A stretch of 64,000 nucleotides of DNA from Thiodiazotropha sp040793985 (lineage in GTDB: Bacteria > Pseudomonadota > Gammaproteobacteria > Chromatiales > Chromatiaceae): positions 75,969-139,968 of the forward strand of contig JBFNJI010000014.1 of assembly GCA_040793985.1 (NCBI GenBank). The letters are read 5' to 3'. Below, piece by piece: positions 1 to 9,081 of the stretch. Numbering within the stretch: the first letter of the stretch is position 1; every line of letters begins with the position of its first letter. Position numbers and translations under genes: made by a program. A model generated the notes under the pieces. That model did no database searches and was not told where the DNA came from. It was given only the letters and a program-made list of their open reading frames with translations.

Positions 1-600
1 TCCGGTCGACTGACCTACCCTCTGCAGCAGGCTGTTACCATTGGCTACTAACGCAGCATCATCGACGATATCCAGCGGTTCGACCCAGATCAGGCTGTCA
101 GAAGTTGCAGCCCCCTCTCCAACGTCATCGAGACCCAGACCCACCGGGATGTCACTGCCACTTTGGTTGGGGTAACGCTGGGAAAGAGACTGGGACAGCG
201 CATCCACACGCGCCGTCAGGGAAGAAAGCACACCGGCATCGATCCGATCGCGTGACTCCCGGTCTTTTTCATGGGAGAGCAGCTCACGCTTGACCCGGGT
301 TGTGACGTTCTCCTCGATCTGGTGACGGTTGGCCAGCAATTCACGGTTTTCTTTGCGCAGCTGGTCATTGTCCTTTCGTAAAGCCTGTACTTCCGTGGTC
401 ATGGACGCGACATTGGCCGTCAGCGTCTTAATGGTATCGGCAGGACTGTCCGCATCCGGCGCGGGCGCCTGTGGCACACTCTCCAGAACAAGTGCATCTT
501 CAGGTTCCTGCGAACAGGATTTCAGGGTGACGAATACCAGCATCAGTACAACGGCGCCGGCAAGCAGGGGTAAGAGTCGGTTGGAGGTTGCAATCGCCAT
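1..600 (-). CDS. TraB/VirB10-like ICE conjugation protein (TIGR03752/PFL_4705 type), 3' end missing
   Basis: The ATG is at 598-600 and the frame stays open to the window edge, giving the first 200 residues. The N-terminus has one membrane segment (about residues 9-26) ending in KSC. A coiled coil rich in Asn, Glu and Arg follows (about 50-115), then a Gly/Asp-rich stretch. This matches the start of the PFL_4705-type ICE protein, a TraB/VirB10-like inner-membrane-anchored channel component. It begins 8 bases after the stop of the preceding gene, so it is co-transcribed with the TraK-like gene. The assignment depends partly on position. Confidence 0.8.
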   Translation of the reverse strand, partial: MAIATSNRLLPLLAGAVVLMLVFVTLKSCSQEPEDALVLESVPQAPAPDADSPADTIKTLTANVASMTTEVQALRKDNDQLRKENRELLANRHQIEENVTTRVKRELLSHEKDRESRDRIDAGVLSSLTARVDALSQSLSQRYPNQSGSDIPVGLGLDDVGEGAATSDSLIWVEPLDIVDDAALVANGNSLLQRVGQSTG

Positions 601-608
601 GGTAAGCC

Positions 609-1406
609 CTAGTACGAAACGCCAAACGGCCGGGCGGAGATCAGATAAACAGCCGTGGTATCCGCTTCATCGCCTTTGGGAAATAGACGGTGGTGCTGAA
701 AGGTTGCCGTCAGCCAGGTGCCCCGAAGGTTGCGTGGGTCCAGTGTTAGCGCCTGTTCGGTACGGTTGGTGAGCTTGACCGCAGTGACATAGAGACCCTT
801 GGCGCGCCATGCCACCAGAGGGACCCCTTCAACGGCGCCACCATGGTACAGATCGACGGAATCACGGCTGACCGGCACACGGACAATGCCGGGTTGGTCT
901 TTGACCAGGCGCGCCGGGGCATAGAGCTGTTGGGCGGCGAAGCGGGTCAGCTGAATAAAATCAGGCCGCTCCTGTTCCGGCTCAAGAACGCCAGTCGCCT
1001 GTTCTTTCTCATTGCCCTGATCACCTGTCACATAGATTTGAATCGGATGGTCCGACCCACCATCTTCAGTCGCCGTCACATCGAACAGATAGAGTCGTCC
1101 ACTATCGAGTTCACGCACCATGAGCCGGTTGGACCCAAAGGACGTATGCGCCAACAAGTAGACCATCCCGTTGACACTCTGCGTGCGCAGCACACCCGCA
1201 ACGGTGGCCGGCACACCCACCTTTACTGCGGCGGGAAATTCAATCCGCTGTTCCTGACCAACTGCGAGTTCCAACCGGATCGGTGCTTTCTTCCACTCGA
1301 TCCGCTCTAGTGTTTCCGTCTCGGCATGCACGAGTGACTGCATCAAAAGCAGCGTCACGCCCAGACACGTAGCCATTACGGAGTGGTTTGATGGTTTTTT
1401 TCGCAT
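609..1406 (-). CDS. TraK-like secretin-associated ICE protein (DUF3438/TIGR03749 type)
   Basis: This 265-residue protein has a cleavable signal peptide: positive N-terminus, hydrophobic stretch, then VHAET at about 26-30. The rest is a beta-rich periplasmic domain with no membrane segment. Length and position between the VirB8-like and TraB-like genes fit the PFL_4704/DUF3438 family, TraK-like components of the outer-membrane part of MPF_G secretion systems. It is separated from its upstream neighbour by 12 bases and its downstream neighbour by 8, inside the leftward transfer operon. Role is inferred from family and context. Confidence 0.85.
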   Translation of the reverse strand: MRKKPSNHSVMATCLGVTLLLMQSLVHAETETLERIEWKKAPIRLELAVGQEQRIEFPAAVKVGVPATVAGVLRTQSVNGMVYLLAHTSFGSNRLMVRELDSGRLYLFDVTATEDGGSDHPIQIYVTGDQGNEKEQATGVLEPEQERPDFIQLTRFAAQQLYAPARLVKDQPGIVRVPVSRDSVDLYHGGAVEGVPLVAWRAKGLYVTAVKLTNRTEQALTLDPRNLRGTWLTATFQHHRLFPKGDEADTTAVYLISARPFGVSY

Positions 1407-1418
1407 GGGTTGCTCCTG

Positions 1419-2072
1419 CTATTGTTCTTGCCCGGCATCGTCACCGAGTTCTGATTCTTCCAGCCGACGAGGCCCATCACTCGCAAAGCCGTCCAACGCC
1501 AGCCCCCAGGGATTGGCTTCCGGATCGACCGCGAGACTGACCACCCGCAAGGGATAGCGAATAGCGGTTTTCTTCACGGTCATGCCTTTCACCGACTCGA
1601 ACAGATCGAGATCCAGCCAGACCACCCAAACGCCTGGCGCGAGCACATCGACACGACGTTCCTCGTAACCATGTCCGGCAATCTCATGCACACCTCGCAC
1701 CCGGTAGGCCAGCTCACCCTTACGGCCTTTCTGTTCCAGATCGGCCATGAGCTCCGTCCGGTATCGCGGCGTCACATACGGAGAAATGCGGAAGATGGCC
1801 TTGCCGTAGTCCTTGGCTCCATCATCGGGCCAACGATTAAGCTGCTGGAAGATGTAAAAGGCAAAGGCATACACATTGGCCGCCGGCACTTCGTCGACCG
1901 AGAGCGTCGCCCCTGAGCGCAGATCGGGAGGGACATGCACCGTCAACTGCTTCGGCGCCTGACTCCAGCCAAACCAGAGAACCAGGATCACAACGAACTG
2001 GAGGCCGATCACCACCCATAGTGAGCGCAGGTGCGCGCGAACGTTATCGATCTCGGTGCGGTAACGTCGCAT
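1419..2072 (-). CDS. VirB8/TraE-like ICE membrane protein (DUF2895/TIGR03746 type)
   Basis: I start this at 2072 (MRRYRTEID), not at the upstream in-frame ATG at 2189, because the longer form would overlap the preceding gene by about 150 bases and its extra residues look like frame noise. The 217-residue product has one N-terminal membrane segment (about 19-37) and a soluble periplasmic domain with alternating alpha and beta character, ending in an acidic tail. That architecture and the position fit DUF2895/PFL_4703, VirB8/TraE-like scaffold proteins. It overlaps the 3' end of the upstream gene by 29 bases, suggesting translational coupling. Confidence 0.85.
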   Translation of the reverse strand: MRRYRTEIDNVRAHLRSLWVVIGLQFVVILVLWFGWSQAPKQLTVHVPPDLRSGATLSVDEVPAANVYAFAFYIFQQLNRWPDDGAKDYGKAIFRISPYVTPRYRTELMADLEQKGRKGELAYRVRGVHEIAGHGYEERRVDVLAPGVWVVWLDLDLFESVKGMTVKKTAIRYPLRVVSLAVDPEANPWGLALDGFASDGPRRLEESELGDDAGQEQ

Positions 2073-2424
2073 ACCGTGTTCTCCCAATATCCCAGGCGCC
2101 ACTGCGCCGAATGAACGGCGCGCGGCGCAAACCATGGTCCGACAACCAGATGGCAATCTGTTGCTGGTAATAGCCATCCGGTCGGCCACGTTTCAGCCGC
2201 TGGAACAGCCCCGCCATAACGATGACTGTTCCCACGACACCGACACCGGCCATGCCGAACCCCATGGTGACCGCGCCCAACAAACCCGCCAGGAGGAGGC
2301 TAACGGGTAACCAGATGAGCGCGGCCACACCCACGATGATGCCCAGTTCGGACGACGAGCAGCCCTTGAAAATCGCCGGCTCTACATTGAGCCGGTCGGC
2401 CAGAATGTCGTCTCGATCCGACAT
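2044..2424 (-). CDS. ICE conjugation membrane protein (DUF3487/TIGR03750 type)
   Basis: This 126-residue protein has two closely spaced membrane segments (about 28-48 and 51-72) and a basic C-terminal part with the residues LKRGRPDGYYQQ. The pattern recalls DUF3487/PFL_4702-type ICE proteins, which take the place of TraL/VirB3-like small membrane proteins. It starts 3 bases after the stop of the pilin-like gene and its 3' end overlaps the VirB8-like gene, so it sits inside one tight transfer operon. The exact biochemical role is unknown. Confidence 0.85.
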   Translation of the reverse strand: MSDRDDILADRLNVEPAIFKGCSSSELGIIVGVAALIWLPVSLLLAGLLGAVTMGFGMAGVGVVGTVIVMAGLFQRLKRGRPDGYYQQQIAIWLSDHGLRRAPFIRRSGAWDIGRTRYATLPHRDR

Positions 2425-2427
2425 CGG

Positions 2428-2778
2428 TTAGATGACGCCCGCGGCTTCGGTGAGCAGGTAGCTGGCAAAGATCAGTACGATCGCACCGACGATGCCGAGC
2501 ACGCCAACTTCGGCCCATTCGGCCTTACCCTGGCGAGCCTCGTTGAACTTGGCGAAGCCGAGATAGGCAATCCACAGGAAGCCCAGCACAGCGATCGCCA
2601 GACCCAGGACCAGACCACCATCCTTGATGTAACCCGAAATGAGCCCAATCCAGTCACCGGCTGCGGGTGCGGTACTGGGTGCCACCGGGGTCGGCAACGC
2701 TGCCAATACCGGCTGGCCTGCCATAACTGCGAGCAACCCAGCTGCGGTTACCACCTTTTTTACTGCTTTCTTCATCAT
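2428..2778 (-). CDS. VirB2/TraA-like small membrane protein (DUF2976/TIGR03745 type), possible pilin
   Basis: Two adjacent ATG codons lie at 2776-2778 and 2773-2775, and a GGAGAG ribosome-binding site precedes them; the longer open frame upstream is noise. The product of 117 residues has a signal peptide ending near VLAALPT, then two hydrophobic segments (about 50-75 and 92-112) separated by a short charged loop. This is the layout of VirB2-like conjugative pilins and of the DUF2976 family. Pilin function is inferred from architecture and family, not shown. Confidence 0.85.
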   Translation of the reverse strand: MMKKAVKKVVTAAGLLAVMAGQPVLAALPTPVAPSTAPAAGDWIGLISGYIKDGGLVLGLAIAVLGFLWIAYLGFAKFNEARQGKAEWAEVGVLGIVGAIVLIFASYLLTEAAGVI

Positions 2779-2863
2779 TACTTTCTCTCCGAAGTAACGG
2801 GGTTGCCCCCTGTCAATAAATACGGGGAACTCCCCGAACCCCTGCGACAATGGCCAACGGCCG

Positions 2864-3094
2864 CTACCGCAGATAAAAACCCAACACCATGAGCACGATG
2901 CTGGCACGCAGCGCCGACCAGACCACATCGAACAAAACGACCTGCCCGTTCTGCCAGGCACGGAAGGTGCCCAGCGAGACCCAAATAACCCAGACGAAGG
3001 CCAGCACCAGCACGACCGATGCGATGCCGGTCAGCAACGTGGCCGGTGTAAAACCGGAGCCTGCTTGAAATGCCGTGTTCTGTGCTGCCGTCAT
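2864..3094 (-). CDS. ICE conjugation small membrane protein (DUF3262/TIGR03758 type)
   Basis: A 76-residue protein with two membrane segments (about 20-40 and 56-74) and the residues FRAWQNGQVVLFDV between them, characteristic of the DUF3262 family of PFGI-1-type elements. It lies between the RAQPRD gene and the pilin-like gene with short gaps and is read in the same direction. A pilus or channel-assembly role is inferred from its constant position in such clusters. Confidence 0.85.
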   Translation of the reverse strand: MTAAQNTAFQAGSGFTPATLLTGIASVVLVLAFVWVIWVSLGTFRAWQNGQVVLFDVVWSALRASIVLMVLGFYLR

Positions 3095-3103
3095 GACCCG
3101 ATA

Positions 3104-3406
3104 TCACCGACGGTAATCGCCACGCAGCGGCGGGAAAGTCCGGGGTTCCGAACGTGGTGCATCGATGTGCTCCTGGATCCCGAATCGAATCCGGTCAAGA
3201 TCCTTACGCAGCCACTCATACTGGAAACGAACGCGGGCATCTGGATTGGCTTGAGAAGCCGCTTCCGTGATCAGTGGGTCCATGGCTTGAAGTTCGTGGA
3301 TAATCCGAGCGAGTGCTGCCCGTTCGCCATCTGCGTCAGCAATGGCGAACTGAACCGGCAATACAGCCGCCAACAGTCCTGAGACCAGCAGTTTGGTAAT
3401 TTGCAT
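3104..3406 (-). CDS. RAQPRD-family ICE protein (TIGR01690 type)
   Basis: I chose the start at 3406 because a GGGGAGGA ribosome-binding site lies 5 bases upstream; the in-frame ATG at 3439 lacks one. The 100-residue product has a signal peptide (cut near AIADADG) and a helical mature part beginning ERAALARI and containing the FQYEWLRKDL segment typical of this family. Function is unknown, but the gene marks the start of the membrane-complex cluster in this class of element. In related elements it usually follows the DUF4400 gene directly; here about 10 kb of cargo separates them. Confidence 0.85.
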   Translation of the reverse strand: MQITKLLVSGLLAAVLPVQFAIADADGERAALARIIHELQAMDPLITEAASQANPDARVRFQYEWLRKDLDRIRFGIQEHIDAPRSEPRTFPPLRGDYRR

Positions 3407-3509
3407 GGATGTCCTCCCCGTGTTGCGCATGACGCGCATGGTGGGGGATTCGAGGAGGACTAGATATGGAAAATCAATTCAGAGGGTTGCTTGGTTTTTA
3501 CTCGAACTA

Positions 3510-4583
3510 CTACAAATTTTGAAAGGCGCCTAAATAAGCTCTACAGTCATCTTCATCTACCGTTTCCTGATCTACGCCTCTCTCAGCACAAAGCTCCAAC
3601 AAAGACTGTGCTACCGGGTCTGAAACCGCCTGAAGGGATTGACCTTCTTTTCCTGTTGCTTTGGTATACGGATGTCCATAACCAGCCTTCAACCGGTTGA
3701 TCATTGGCTGGTAAAGTGCACTTAAGCTGAGTTGTGGCAACTGTCTTTGCAGGCGATGAAATATATGCAGTCCAGCTGGATCTAGGTCACCCCAGAATGT
3801 AAGGTGCCGGTGGTTGATCAACTCCTTAAGTGAGGGTGGATTGCCATCTCGTATGACGGAAATCATCTTGCCACTCTCGATAATCGCTACTAACTGTGCA
3901 CCATAGGCATCTCCCCCACGAGATAATCCGTAACCGTAGGTCGTAACCCAGGCAACACCAGGCACCGATGCTTTGACTGCACACTCGAAAGCTTGGGGGT
4001 TTTCGACCAGAACCACCGTTTTCGGATCAGAAGGTCCAGCCGTCATAACGTATGCTGGAGCATCCAGAAAAAGTGTCGGATCTATACCGAATGCCTTGAG
4101 TGTTGTGCTCGGGAGTGCATCGAGCATTTTGCTACTGCCTACCAGATATCGGGCGCTAACTAAGTAACGGCTTTCCCCAACATGTTTTTGAATACAATCT
4201 CGTAACTTTATGAGCCCTTTTGCCACTGCAACCTGATCGGCTTCACTCATATCGGAGAGGACATCAGCGGCGGGCATCAAGGTATTCGCATCTTCACTGC
4301 TGAGATGCGCAATCTGCATTGATTTGTTCCAAGCGATATTGGCTGGATTATCTGGAATATCCAGCACCAATGTAACCATCCCTTGTGGCCCCAAACGGGG
4401 ATCCCAGTCTGTAGCTTTTATCTCGCCTTTCTCATGCAGCTCGGACAAGGCCTCACGAATATCCATTACAGGGATGGACAGCTTTTTTGCTAGCGACTCT
4501 GCCAATCCCGCACCCCGGACTCGGCTACTCTTGCTTTTTGCGAGGACAGTACGGATTTTAAGCAGATAATCAGGCGGTATCAT
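3510..4583 (-). CDS. jetD: Wadjet JetD/MksG-like Toprim nuclease subunit
   Basis: The fourth cistron of the cassette, 357 residues. An N-terminal winged-helix-like part (about 5-60) precedes a long helical middle and a C-terminal Toprim-like domain: acidic Glu194 in VLVENPQAFE and the GDLDPAG motif at 265-271 with Asp266 and Asp268, the metal-binding pattern of DUF2220/JetD. In Wadjet systems this subunit cleaves DNA captured by the SMC motor. The start overlaps the SMC gene's 3' end by 14 bases, so translation is probably coupled. Sequence likeness outside the Toprim core was not tested; subtype assignment stays open. Confidence 0.85.
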   Translation of the reverse strand: MIPPDYLLKIRTVLAKSKSSRVRGAGLAESLAKKLSIPVMDIREALSELHEKGEIKATDWDPRLGPQGMVTLVLDIPDNPANIAWNKSMQIAHLSSEDANTLMPAADVLSDMSEADQVAVAKGLIKLRDCIQKHVGESRYLVSARYLVGSSKMLDALPSTTLKAFGIDPTLFLDAPAYVMTAGPSDPKTVVLVENPQAFECAVKASVPGVAWVTTYGYGLSRGGDAYGAQLVAIIESGKMISVIRDGNPPSLKELINHRHLTFWGDLDPAGLHIFHRLQRQLPQLSLSALYQPMINRLKAGYGHPYTKATGKEGQSLQAVSDPVAQSLLELCAERGVDQETVDEDDCRAYLGAFQNL

Positions 4584-7500
4584 GGGCAGACCTTTTCAGG
4601 AGCTTAGCAAATGCCAGAGCTCCAGATTCATCAACACGATCAAAACTAACCCAACTCTGGTTGTCTTGAGTTTTACCCATTAGAAATACCGGAAACAGGT
4701 TGAAGTCGTGCTGGTACTTTGGATCATGCACAAGCCCGATCAGCTGGAAATGCCCACGAGTTACTGTGAGGCTGCTCATTACACTATGAATTAACTTAGG
4801 TTCGCTAAGATTGGAAAATAGACCATCTATGATCATGATGGATTGTGCCTGCTTACGGACACGACTACGCGATAGGCTAGTAATGCGTTTACGCGCCTCT
4901 CGTTCGATTCGATATTGGGCAAGACGTAACACCCACATCATAAGCAGCGCATTCTTCTGACCAGTGCTCAAGGCCTCACTGAATCGATGAGCTTTGCCGT
5001 CTGGGCGTATCTGATTGTTGGCATACTTTACCGAGACATCGCTAAATACCGAATGGTAAAGGGTTTCTCTAATACCCGACTGCAGATCAGACTGTGCTCT
5101 TGCCTGATCCACAAGGCGATTATCCTCTTCATCTTCTTTACGCCGCCGCTCATACACATCAACCTCGTGTACGATTCTGTCGATGATCCCGATCATTTCT
5201 TCTCGAGAAGCGACCTTAGCATTCACTTCGAAATGTGAAATCATTCCCTCGGGGTCTTTAGATGCTACCTTTCTAAGCGCTGTCAAATTATCGGAGGCTG
5301 CCTCCATGAGCAATGAAAGCCGTTCGGAAAAGTTGTTATTGACCGCTTTTTCGTCTGCAGAGAGTTTCTCTAGTTTGTCCTTTTCTTCGCTGAATAATCG
5401 CCAATAGTGGCTCGAGAACTGTTCTACCCATTTAGCACCATCAATACCATTAGCATTTCTTAGTCGATCACGCTCTACTTCAGCAAGACCTCTTATTTCA
5501 GCTACCTCGCACGTCTTCTTCTCGAAGTCGCGAATTAAGTCCTCCTTCTTCCGGTGCAGGTGTTTGATCTCATCGAGTATCGTATCGATGCTACTTTCTC
5601 CCGCTTTGGTTTCCATTTCCCCTGCGACATCAATGACCTTGGTGTCTGCATTTTCGATTGCCTCACGTAAACGCCACGCAACATCGCCTAGCGGATGGTT
5701 TTCCATATCCACTTCTGTGATGCCGTTATCCTGATAATCACGGCTAACTGCCGCAGTGCGCCTATATTTGGTAATCAAAGCCATGGCGGCACGATCAATA
5801 GCACCGACACGCTCACGAAGTAGAGGGAGTTCTTCCTTCAACTCATCAATTCTTTCCTTGGCTTTTTTACGAAGTTCTTCTGCCTCACCGATTGTTTGAC
5901 TGTTTTTCCTGATCTGCTCATCAATATCATCACCACTTTCCAGTGTACGCTGATACTCCAGCCATCTTGCTGCACGTTCAAACAGCAGTTCGAATTTTGC
6001 CCGGCCTGATGCTTTGTTTTTCTCCTCTATCAAAGATTGTTTAGTTACTGCTGCACTGGCTAGAAAATCGGGTCCATCTAAATCCGTAAACCGAATTGCC
6101 TGTCTGATCGTCTGCTTAGTATCGTTAGGGTATGCATTGGCAAGTGCGTTATTGAACTCTTGAGCACTTGCCCGGAGTTCCTCGATCAGTTCTCTGAATT
6201 TTTCACACTTGACTTTGGCTTCCTCATAGTCCTCACGGTCTTTCGCGAGTTTCTCTGACAGGGTATCCACTGCGACAGTTCCACCCTCCCTTGAGAAGTC
6301 CTCAGCAGCGCGGAGTGCATCCACCATCTCTTTAGTCAAAAGAGCTTCACAGTGACTGACAATCTCACCCAATTCAATGAATTGGGTGCGCAAACTTTCG
6401 ACCCGTTCTGGATAGCCTGCATCCATTGCCTTTTTGGCGGCACGCGATGCTCTCACCAAATCACCCTCAGGATCGAACTTCTTCAGCTCACTGGTGATCG
6501 CTGAGATCTCGTTATCTAGAACACCAATCTTCTCATCTAGTTCTTCCTTTTCCCGCTCGACCAAACTCGGATCCAGGATACACTCGACTTGCCGGGTTAT
6601 CCGACCGGCAATTAAGCCTGTACGCCCTACCACTTCATGCACAGATAAATCACAACCCCGGGAAAAATCTGCCAGTGGCTTAGCTAGAAAGACAGGGACA
6701 GGCAACTCAGCCTGATCCAAACGTTCTACCGCATGCAAAGCTTCGTCATTGATGTTGATGACTGGTGCAAATAGTAGGGAAGAAAACATGCCGAGGATGT
6801 CACGCCGCCTCTTCTCCGGCAGATCAAGCGAAAGAATAAAATTGTGCAAAATCTCATGTGGAATACCATCATCGATTAAGAAATCCAATGCCTTCTGAGC
6901 GACCCTGTCTGCCGCCACCGAATCTACATCCAGCGCCGCCCGCCTGCGAACAAGGTCATCACGCTTTTCATTACCCTCACTCTTTTTGATAGTAAGCTCT
7001 TCGCGCTTCAGATTCGTCTCATTTATCCACGAAGTCGGATCTGCGCCGGGAACCAACTCGTGAAAGACTGCAATCGCCTGTATGCCTCTTTCCGTCTCAC
7101 TCAACTCGCTTTTGCAGTTCTGCAGATCTTGCTCCGCATTAGACAGCTCCTTTCGCCGTCGATCCTCCAGGCCTAAAGGGCTTTCATCTTCTTTTAATGA
7201 GTCGAGTATTGGCTTCGCCCTTAGTCTCAACTCGCGCAGTTCCTTTAATTTCTGTTCCTTGAGAACTACGCTTTTATCGAGTGTGTTGATCTTTTCCTGA
7301 TTAATTGACCGAGCCTGTTCTGCATCTCTGATTGACGCCTGATTTTTTTCATAGCTATCCCTGGCCGATTTTTCCCTCTCGCACAGTTGTTCATGCACTG
7401 CTTTTGGTTTTTCATCGCCGAATGTGTCTCTATAAGCCTCCCATTCCGGAATGTACTCCTGCAATCGGGCATATTGCTGTTCAAAGCCGGATAACGACTG

Positions 7501-9081
7501 TTGTGCGTCTTCCCGTTCCTTGATCACTTTTTCACGTGTAGCAATAGGGTTTTGTAGCTCTTGTTCAGTAAACAGGTTTGAATCTTTAAGCTGATCGAGT
7601 GCGGCTTGATCTGCCTGAACTTGTTGCCGTGCGTCACTCAGTTTGAGTGATTCCTTCTGAAGTTCCTCTATGCGCTTCCCTTCCTCGTTAACTGTTTTGA
7701 TAGCAAGGTCTTCATCAACCTGAGCCTCCATCAACTTATGCCGGTAGGGATTGGTGTCTGATTTATTATCGAACCAGGAAACCGCATCATCAAAAAGAGC
7801 AAGGACATCTTCATCGGTATGCTTGCGCAGCAGATCAGTAGCCTGTTGGATCGTATAAGTCTGGTTTCGATGCCCTCCTAATTGCTCGGTTGCGCGAGCA
7901 AGGTCGCAAGGGATTTCAATGAGTTGCGATACTTTACGTCCCTCCCTACTGATTCTTCTTGCCTTCTCATTCACCCGTTTTGGTTCAATTCCAAGGACAA
8001 CTGCGAGCCCCCGGTCGGTTATCCTTGGTCCACTCTCCCCAGGGACCACAACAAGATGAGCAGCAACCTCACCAAGTTTACCGCTTGGAAGGGTTACTAG
8101 TGGTATGCCAGGAATCGGGCGCCTGCGTACCAAGTCATCTATAACGGCAATATCAAGCGCACAATCGCGTCGGCGATCCTTGTAGGCTGTCACAGCATCC
8201 CTGACAGCCGTGCCGAGTTCTGCCGCGTCGCGTAAATGCTGCATGGCAGTTTCCATCTCATCAACTTTCGTCTTTTGATCCGAGAGAAGGTGACGCGTCC
8301 GTACCATTTCTTGTATCTGGTGATACAGTGCCTGATCGATGTTACCGGATTCTTCTCCCCCGTCATCATCAAGAACATCGTGAAGCAACTCTGGTGCGAG
8401 GATTTCATAGAAGAACAACTCATCAAGCCGTCTTCCTTTTCTCACCTGTGCCAGCTTGAAAATTGGAGCGTCTTTATCTGACCCACCTTTCAGCTGGAAT
8501 TCCGCCAGCCCCATCAGGGACTCCACCGGGATATGCTGCCCGATTTTCGATCGCCAGTTTTCTCGGGTTACACCCCACTCTAGTCCCTTGATTCTTTTCG
8601 CCTGTTCCCGAAAGACGTCGTTACGCGTAACAGTGAGCTTTCCATCATTGCGAGTACCAGGCGCCAGATCCTCTAGCTGGCCAGGATAGTAGTAGTAATC
8701 ATTACTGTCGCTATCCTTGTTCATCGCCATGCCAAAAACCCAGGTTTCTCCAGAAACCTGCTCTCCAATAGCTGTAAACATGTCACTGGTTGTACCTCCA
8801 TGAAGTGGCTCGATAAGTTCCACCTGGATGTGTGACCAATGGCCAACCTTTTGGGGAGCGGCATGTTCTTTTGCTCGTGAAAGCAAAGTAGGTTGTCGGG
8901 AAAGAAGTCCAATGACCGCATTAGCAGCGGTTGTCTTACCTCCACCATTGGCAAGATTCACAACGGCTGACTGACCAAGGAAGTTCAGTACCTCGTACCG
9001 AAAACGAGGATTCCAGCCAGTGCTGTCCTCTCCATCTGCATTTGAATAGTTGCATAACGCAATGCGATTAATCAGAGACAT
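4570..9081 (-). CDS. jetC: Wadjet JetC/MukB-like SMC ATPase
   Basis: A 1503-residue SMC-like motor, close to MukB in length. Walker A is NLANGGGKTTA at residues 42-52. Long charged coiled-coil regions (about 430-700 and 870-1340) flank a central hinge-like block (about 705-870). The ABC signature LSTGQKN is at about 1371-1377, and a hydrophobic strand ends MIIDG at 1416-1420. The residue after the Walker B aspartate is Gly, where most SMC ATPases carry catalytic Glu. The partners are kleisin-like, MukE-like and Toprim proteins encoded in overlapping genes, so a DNA-extruding plasmid-restriction motor is the expected role. Codon use and base composition look A+T-richer than the conjugation genes, consistent with acquired cargo. 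Confidence 0.9.
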   Translation of the reverse strand: MSLINRIALCNYSNADGEDSTGWNPRFRYEVLNFLGQSAVVNLANGGGKTTAANAVIGLLSRQPTLLSRAKEHAAPQKVGHWSHIQVELIEPLHGGTTSDMFTAIGEQVSGETWVFGMAMNKDSDSNDYYYYPGQLEDLAPGTRNDGKLTVTRNDVFREQAKRIKGLEWGVTRENWRSKIGQHIPVESLMGLAEFQLKGGSDKDAPIFKLAQVRKGRRLDELFFYEILAPELLHDVLDDDGGEESGNIDQALYHQIQEMVRTRHLLSDQKTKVDEMETAMQHLRDAAELGTAVRDAVTAYKDRRRDCALDIAVIDDLVRRRPIPGIPLVTLPSGKLGEVAAHLVVVPGESGPRITDRGLAVVLGIEPKRVNEKARRISREGRKVSQLIEIPCDLARATEQLGGHRNQTYTIQQATDLLRKHTDEDVLALFDDAVSWFDNKSDTNPYRHKLMEAQVDEDLAIKTVNEEGKRIEELQKESLKLSDARQQVQADQAALDQLKDSNLFTEQELQNPIATREKVIKEREDAQQSLSGFEQQYARLQEYIPEWEAYRDTFGDEKPKAVHEQLCEREKSARDSYEKNQASIRDAEQARSINQEKINTLDKSVVLKEQKLKELRELRLRAKPILDSLKEDESPLGLEDRRRKELSNAEQDLQNCKSELSETERGIQAIAVFHELVPGADPTSWINETNLKREELTIKKSEGNEKRDDLVRRRAALDVDSVAADRVAQKALDFLIDDGIPHEILHNFILSLDLPEKRRRDILGMFSSLLFAPVININDEALHAVERLDQAELPVPVFLAKPLADFSRGCDLSVHEVVGRTGLIAGRITRQVECILDPSLVEREKEELDEKIGVLDNEISAITSELKKFDPEGDLVRASRAAKKAMDAGYPERVESLRTQFIELGEIVSHCEALLTKEMVDALRAAEDFSREGGTVAVDTLSEKLAKDREDYEEAKVKCEKFRELIEELRASAQEFNNALANAYPNDTKQTIRQAIRFTDLDGPDFLASAAVTKQSLIEEKNKASGRAKFELLFERAARWLEYQRTLESGDDIDEQIRKNSQTIGEAEELRKKAKERIDELKEELPLLRERVGAIDRAAMALITKYRRTAAVSRDYQDNGITEVDMENHPLGDVAWRLREAIENADTKVIDVAGEMETKAGESSIDTILDEIKHLHRKKEDLIRDFEKKTCEVAEIRGLAEVERDRLRNANGIDGAKWVEQFSSHYWRLFSEEKDKLEKLSADEKAVNNNFSERLSLLMEAASDNLTALRKVASKDPEGMISHFEVNAKVASREEMIGIIDRIVHEVDVYERRRKEDEEDNRLVDQARAQSDLQSGIRETLYHSVFSDVSVKYANNQIRPDGKAHRFSEALSTGQKNALLMMWVLRLAQYRIEREARKRITSLSRSRVRKQAQSIMIIDGLFSNLSEPKLIHSVMSSLTVTRGHFQLIGLVHDPKYQHDFNLFPVFLMGKTQDNQSWVSFDRVDESGALAFAKLLKRSAHDTA

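Noticed and set aside
105..772. Rightward frames over the TraB-like and TraK-like genes
   Set aside because: They are antisense shadows of well-supported leftward conjugation genes.
843..1310. Rightward 155-codon frame
   Set aside because: Entirely antisense to the TraK-like gene; composition is not protein-like.
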